Origin: Paenibacillus tyrphae
Lineage (GTDB): Bacteria > Bacillota > Bacilli > Paenibacillales > NBRC-103111
Length of the DNA stretch: 64,000 nt
NCBI RefSeq assembly: GCF_024158745.1
Contig: NZ_JAMZAW010000017.1
Coordinates: 62,001-126,000 of the forward strand
Direction: 5' to 3'
Under the pieces are notes generated by a model that saw only the letters and a list, made by a program, of their open reading frames with translations, searched no databases and had not been told where the DNA came from. The translations under genes were made by a program, and so were the position numbers. Shown here one piece after another: positions 61,719 to 64,000 of the stretch (the stretch's first letter is position 1; each line of letters opens with the position of its first letter).

Positions 61719-62291
61719 TTACTTTGGTTTGTTTCCGGTCTGCTCGAGCAGCAGCAGTTGATTACGGATCATCTCTTTGATGAGCGAAGACAACACCGAA
61801 GGTTGAATGGAACAATGGTGTTCAATCCAATCTTTGATCGTCCCGACAAACCCGTGACTGTAAAACGACGCCACCATATTTTTGTTCGCCTCGGAGATAT
61901 GGATCGGCTTGTCCATCAACAGTTCATCGATGATTTTGATATATAAATTTTTCGTATGTTCAAATAAATACTGGTTAAACGAGTTTTGATCGGTTACTTT
62001 AAACGCCCTGCGGTAAAACCGCTGATTCTCGTAAAAATAGTCCATCAACAAGTCGAAAATGTTCTCCCACTTCTCATAATCCAAAAAGTCCTCGATGTTT
62101 TCCTTCGTTTCTTCTTTGTAAATCCAGCCCAAGAGCTCATACTTGTCCACGAAATGATAGTAAAACGTTTGCCTGCGCATCTGACAAGGCTGCATAATAT
62201 CGCTTACGGAAATTTCGTGGAACGATTTGGTTTCCATCCGTTTTTTTAAGGAATTCGCTATGATCTTTTTGGTAATGAGCGAATTGGTCAT
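61719..62291 (-). CDS. dhaS: TetR-family activator of dihydroxyacetone metabolism, DhaS
   Basis: A 190-residue TetR-type regulator: N-terminal HTH (FHEISVSDIMQPCQMRRQTFYYHF, in part: VSDIMQPCQMRRQTFYYHF) and a C-terminal ligand/partner domain. ATG at 62291 gives the usual MTNSLITKKIIANSL start; ATG 62297 is also possible. Unlike most TetR members DhaS of Lactococcus is an activator that needs DhaQ. The gene is divergent from the kinase gene, with a candidate operator between. It is more AT-rich than the rest. Confidence 0.88.
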   Translation of the reverse strand: MTNSLITKKIIANSLKKRMETKSFHEISVSDIMQPCQMRRQTFYYHFVDKYELLGWIYKEETKENIEDFLDYEKWENIFDLLMDYFYENQRFYRRAFKVTDQNSFNQYLFEHTKNLYIKIIDELLMDKPIHISEANKNMVASFYSHGFVGTIKDWIEHHCSIQPSVLSSLIKEMIRNQLLLLEQTGNKPK

Positions 62292-62363
62292 GATCATCTT
62301 CCCAACCCTAGGTTTACTGTTAATCTTAACAAAATCATCATGATTATTGAAGCAAGCGTTGTT

Positions 62364-62385
62364 TGACAGTTTGCCGTTTTTGTCC
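62364..62385 (+). promoter_or_regulatory. Candidate DhaS operator upstream of the kinase gene
   Basis: TGACAGTT (62364-62371), six bases, TTTTGTCC (62378-62385). The Lactococcus DhaS site as I remember it is GGACACAT-N6-ATTTGTCC; right half matches 7/8, left half 5/8, and the spacing is identical. Confidence 0.6.
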
Positions 62386-62466
62386 GTTTACGATAAAACG
62401 TTTTCATTCTATCATAGGGATTAATCAAACGATTTGGAATTTATGGATCGCGGGAGGTATGGCAAA

Positions 62467-64000
62467 GTGAAAAAGATCATCAACAAACCAGAGACGCTCG
62501 TCGCGGAAATGTGCAACGGGCTCGTCTTGGCCCATCCGGAGCTGGAGTTTATCAAGAAATATAAGGTGATCAAGAAAAAAGAAATTAACGAAAACAAAGT
62601 CACCTTGATCAGCGGCGGCGGCAGCGGGCACGAACCGGCTCACGCCGGGTTTGTCGGCAAAGGGATGCTGGATGCGGCCGTATGCGGCGATGTGTTTGCA
62701 TCTCCATCCCAAATTCAGGTGTACCAAGCCATTAAAGCGACAGCGAGCCAAAAAGGGACGCTGCTGATTATCAAAAACTACAGCGGCGACGTCATGAACT
62801 TCAAAAACGGCGCTCAACTGGCCGCAGAAGACGGCATCCAAGTGGAATATGTGCGCGTCGACGACGACATTGCCGTTGAAGACAGCTTGTACACGGTCGG
62901 ACGCCGCGGCGTTGCCGGAACGGTGCTCGTCCATAAAATTGCCGGAGCTGCTGCGGAAGAAGGCCGCGATTTGATGCAAGTGAAAGCGGTCGCGGAGAAA
63001 GCGGCGCATAACGTGCGCAGCATCGGCGTGGCGTTCACTTCGTGCACCGTTCCTGCACACGGGTCGCCGACGTTCAAACTCGGCGAAGATGAAATGGAGT
63101 ACGGCGTGGGCATTCACGGCGAACCGGGCCAGCGGCGGGAAAAAATCGTCAGTGCGGACGACCTGGCGAAGCGGATGACGACCGAATTGTTAAAAGATTT
63201 GGGCATCCAAGACGAGGACAACGCGGAAGTTGCCATGCTCGTCAACGGCTTCGGCGCGACCCCATTGCAGGAGCTGTACTTGTTTAATAACGCGGCGGTT
63301 CGCGAGCTCGCAGGCCGGAACATCCGGATTTGCCGCACGTTTGTCGGCAACTATATGACGAGCATCGATATGGCGGGCATTTCGCTGACGATCTTGAAGC
63401 TCGATGACGAACTGGAAACGCTCTTATCAAAAGAATGTCATGCGCCTGCATTCCGGGTAGACGGTCCGGTACCGCAAGTCGAGTATGCGGACATCGCGGA
63501 AGCCGACGACGATCGACCGGTTTCCTTCAAAACGGAAACGCCGGAACATTACGCGGCGGTTCAAGGCGGCGTGCTGACGCTTCAAAACATGATCTACATC
63601 GTCGATAAAATGAGCGAAATCATTATCGAAAATGAAGTTCCGTTCTGCGAACTCGACTCGCACGCGGGGGACGGCGATTTCGGGATGAGCGTCTCCAAAG
63701 GATTCAGGCAGTTAAAGCGGGAATGGAGCGCGATTTTGGCTCAAGAGCCTTTAACGATCGGTTCTTTCCTGGACGCGTGCTCCATGGTCATTATGGAATA
63801 TTGCGGCGGCGCTTCCGGACCGATTTGGGGCTCGGCGTTCCGCGCTGCCGGCAAAGCGGCAGGAGATAAAGCGGTACTGACTGTTGCGGAGTATGCGGAA
63901 ATGTTACAAGCCGCGGTCAAAGGCATTCAGGCAACTGGGGAGCGTTCCTTCGGCAGAGGCGCCGTCGTTGGCGACAAAACGCTGATTGACGCGCTGGTGC
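62467..64000 (+). CDS. dhaK: Single-chain dihydroxyacetone kinase, DhaK-DhaL fusion (3' partial)
   Basis: At least 511 codons, cut by the window end. GTG at 62467 follows GGGAGG (62452-62457) by nine bases; a three-codon ATG-GCA-AAG-TGA reading at 62459 overlaps it. Residues 1-330 are DhaK with LISGGGSGHEPAHAGFV, KNYSGDVMNFKNG and the substrate-binding His in YGVGIHGEPG. From about residue 375 a DhaL domain begins in the same frame, with DSHAGDGDFGMSVSKG holding the Mg/ATP Asp residues and GGASGPIWGSAF. This is the ATP-dependent single-chain kind. It feeds dihydroxyacetone phosphate to glycolysis. Confidence 0.93.
   Translation, partial: MKKIINKPETLVAEMCNGLVLAHPELEFIKKYKVIKKKEINENKVTLISGGGSGHEPAHAGFVGKGMLDAAVCGDVFASPSQIQVYQAIKATASQKGTLLIIKNYSGDVMNFKNGAQLAAEDGIQVEYVRVDDDIAVEDSLYTVGRRGVAGTVLVHKIAGAAAEEGRDLMQVKAVAEKAAHNVRSIGVAFTSCTVPAHGSPTFKLGEDEMEYGVGIHGEPGQRREKIVSADDLAKRMTTELLKDLGIQDEDNAEVAMLVNGFGATPLQELYLFNNAAVRELAGRNIRICRTFVGNYMTSIDMAGISLTILKLDDELETLLSKECHAPAFRVDGPVPQVEYADIAEADDDRPVSFKTETPEHYAAVQGGVLTLQNMIYIVDKMSEIIIENEVPFCELDSHAGDGDFGMSVSKGFRQLKREWSAILAQEPLTIGSFLDACSMVIMEYCGGASGPIWGSAFRAAGKAAGDKAVLTVAEYAEMLQAAVKGIQATGERSFGRGAVVGDKTLIDALV

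Noticed and set aside
1-64000. tRNA, rRNA, CRISPR arrays and replication origins
   Set aside because: No cloverleaf-type ends, no rRNA-like stretches, no regularly spaced repeats and no DnaA-box clusters were seen while reading both strands.

Overview
The window looks like chromosomal DNA of a GC-rich, Gram-positive, spore-former-type Firmicute, most likely Paenibacillus or a close relative. This is inferred from strong AGGAGG-type ribosome sites, YesM/YesN two-component systems tied to LplB/LplC-type sugar ABC transporters, CcpA-type cre sites, a YqkE-type small protein and Bacillus-like aco, hut, lrg and dha genes. No rRNA, tRNA, CRISPR array or intact insertion sequence was seen. Most of the window is GC-rich. 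Three stretches are clearly AT-rich and hold secreted-protein genes: about 16.6-18.5 kb, 34.6-37.55 kb, and to a lesser degree 7.65-9.3 kb.

Layout. 0-7.2 kb: the end of one sugar ABC permease operon, then a complete permease-permease-lipoprotein uptake operon followed by its YesN/YesM-type regulator and sensor. 7.2-15 kb: an AbrB-zinc ribbon-HTH regulator and three ECF sigma factors. Two of these have membrane anti-sigma partners. The third is an ECF41-type factor with a fused C-terminal control domain, cotranscribed with a flavin oxidoreductase behind a matching ECF41-type promoter. 15-20 kb: small conserved genes (DUF1284, phosphatase, YqkE) and two secreted proteins on the minus strand. 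19.8-27.8 kb: an acetoin/2,3-butanediol catabolic regulon, acoA-acoB-acoC-acoL-bdhA plus the sigma-54 activator acoR, with a consensus -24/-12 promoter, a palindromic upstream site, and a cre site over the acoR -35. 28-31 kb: lrgAB, a divergent CidR-like LysR regulator and a YhdH-type reductase. 31-34.5 kb: a secreted 5'-nucleotidase with LysM, a polysaccharide deacetylase, and a truncated SgrR-type regulator. 34.57-37.55 kb: an AT-rich island coding for an RCC1-type propeller and an unknown secreted protein, bounded on both sides by truncated genes. 37.7-46.5 kb: YdeI-like and DinB-like proteins, a chemoreceptor paired with a BMP-type lipoprotein, a GNAT/MocR divergent pair, a VOC protein and a large secreted metallophosphoesterase. 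46.8-57.1 kb: hutG-hutU-hutI (no hutH), a branched-chain-type amino acid ABC operon and an AraC-type regulator. 57.2-60.6 kb: a hypothetical protein, an MFS transporter and an APH-type kinase. 60.7-64 kb: a dihydroxyacetone system, dhaQ and dhaS divergent from a single-chain DhaK-DhaL kinase cut by the window end.

The observations most worth following are: two nested palindromic elements that sit inside Rho-independent terminator hairpins, with a related core in the hutG-hutU spacer; the AT-rich island that appears to have replaced the shared 5' region of a divergent regulator/transporter pair; the ECF41 unit with its own promoter; an apparent one-base frameshift in a poly-A run at the start of a secreted protein gene; a likely ATC start in the LysR gene; and the BMP lipoprotein-chemoreceptor pair without a transporter.
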